DNA of 64,000 bases from JAIVJG01 sp964236735 (GTDB lineage Bacteria; Acidobacteriota; Blastocatellia; Pyrinomonadales; Pyrinomonadaceae). Every line of letters starts with the position of its first letter. Position 1 is the first letter of the stretch. The position numbers and the translations under genes are program-made. The notes under the pieces were generated by a model, which did not search any database, was not told where the DNA came from, and worked only from the letters and a program-made list of their open reading frames with translations. Shown one piece after another: positions 63,350 through 64,000 of the stretch. The stretch spans positions 186,001 through 250,000 of the forward strand of contig CAXSFM010000005.1 of NCBI GenBank assembly GCA_964236735.1. Direction: 5' to 3'.

Positions 63350-64000
63350 TTGGCTACAGAACAATTTGACGTGACGATTATCGGGGCGGGGCCGGGCGGT
63401 TACGTGGCGGCGATTCGCGGAGCGCAACTCGGTTTGAAGGTCGCGCTCGTGGAAAAAGACAAGCGGCTCGGCGGCACATGCGGCCTGCGCGGTTGCATCC
63501 CGACGAAGGCGCTTTTGATGTCGGCGCACGTCTATGAACAGACGCAACATGCAGCGGACTACGGCATCACGATTGAGCCTTCGGCCATCCAACTCGCCTT
63601 CGCCGACGTGCAGAAACGCAAAGACAAAATCGTGATGAAGAACGCGAAGGGCGTCGAGTTTTTGATGAAGAAAAACAACGTCACCGTCTTCAAGGGCACA
63701 GGCAAACTCGCGCTGCCCGGTCGCGTCGAAGTGACGGGCGAAGATGGAACTAAGCAGACCATCGAGACGAAGAACATTATCATCGCGACAGGCTCGGTCG
63801 TGCGTCCCATTCCCGGCTTCGAGACGGACGGCGAGCGCGTCGTCAACAGCGATCACATCCTTGAACTGAAAGACGTGCCGAAGTCTCTCATCGTGATGGG
63901 TTCGGGCGCGGTCGGCGTCGAGTTCGCTTCGATCTACGCGCGCTTCGGCGCGGAGACGACCATCGTCGAATTGATGCCGCGCATGATGCCGCTTGAAGAT
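63350..64000 (+). CDS. lpdA: Dihydrolipoyl dehydrogenase, 3' end outside the window
   Basis: FAD-dependent E3 component of 2-oxoacid dehydrogenase or glycine cleavage complexes. The start is TTG 63350 after GAGGAGAG. The FAD-binding GAGPGGY is at 12-18. The redox-active pair is C44 and C49 in GGTCGLRGCIPTK, in which LRG replaces the usual LNV. The NAD-binding GSGAVGVEFA begins the second Rossmann fold. The frame remains open at the window end (217 codons seen of roughly 460). Other complex subunits may lie downstream. Confidence 0.94.
   Translation, partial: MATEQFDVTIIGAGPGGYVAAIRGAQLGLKVALVEKDKRLGGTCGLRGCIPTKALLMSAHVYEQTQHAADYGITIEPSAIQLAFADVQKRKDKIVMKNAKGVEFLMKKNNVTVFKGTGKLALPGRVEVTGEDGTKQTIETKNIIIATGSVVRPIPGFETDGERVVNSDHILELKDVPKSLIVMGSGAVGVEFASIYARFGAETTIVELMPRMMPLED

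Overview
This 64 kb window is a GC-rich bacterial chromosome segment, densely coded on both strands and dominated by housekeeping and envelope genes. The gene content suggests an Acidobacteriota-like organism, perhaps near Blastocatellia. It includes a ferredoxin-dependent 2-oxoacid oxidoreductase, a bactofilin, a propeller-type hybrid sensor kinase, several very large secreted proteins (SBBP, Calx-beta, DUF4214, HYR and lamin-tail domains) and many short-period palindromes. No rRNA or other phylogenetic marker is present, so this placement is inference.

Layout. Positions 1-7100 hold the end of a polyprenyl diphosphate synthase, a response regulator with a small partner, a GAF-domain protein, a lytic transglycosylase and a PEGA/TPR protein. 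Positions 7200-8600 are a small scar: an IS5-family element with a frameshifted transposase, beside the 3' remnant of a DUF5615 toxin-like gene. Positions 8800-11200 hold a DinB-like protein, a CAU tRNA and three small stress or envelope genes, one of only 48 codons. Positions 11600-17900 form a plus-strand catabolic run: Gfo/Idh/MocA oxidoreductase, M19 dipeptidase and hydantoinase/oxoprolinase subunits A and B. Positions 17900-24450 carry MFS, GDT1-type transporter, NAD synthetase, ExbD, a zinc-ribbon unknown and TtcA. A 1155-residue secreted protein and a bactofilin follow, then korA-nucleotidyltransferase-korB (29.9-33.7 kb). Positions 33.9-41.0 kb are a minus-strand run: a small basic protein, a CPA2 antiporter, Lon, Hsp20, a CBS-domain protein and a SIMPL protein. 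Then come a Rieske protein, a ferredoxin and NadA, a histidine kinase/response regulator pair, a DUF4214 exoprotein, a cytochrome-like/SnoaL/phosphoesterase group, FumC, a HYR-repeat exoprotein, rhodanese, a lipoprotein and the start of dihydrolipoyl dehydrogenase.

How the genes fit together. Central metabolism is represented by KorAB, FumC and Lpd. NAD synthesis is represented by NadA and NadE. Iron-sulfur chemistry recurs (NadA, ferredoxin, TtcA, Rieske, KorAB). Proteostasis is represented by Lon next to Hsp20. The three giant secreted proteins and the sensor kinase suggest an organism that invests in its surface.

The most unusual signal is not a protein. It is a dispersed set of hairpins whose arms are degenerate 7-nt or 9-10-nt tandem units (GTGATGA-, TTTTGCC-, GGCAGTG-, ACAGAGGAC- and ATCCTGTCT-like). 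They sit almost exactly at gene ends. Several supply the stop codon or last residues of a gene. Two fill the whole gap between one gene's stop and the next gene's start. One lies in frame inside the hydantoinase B gene.
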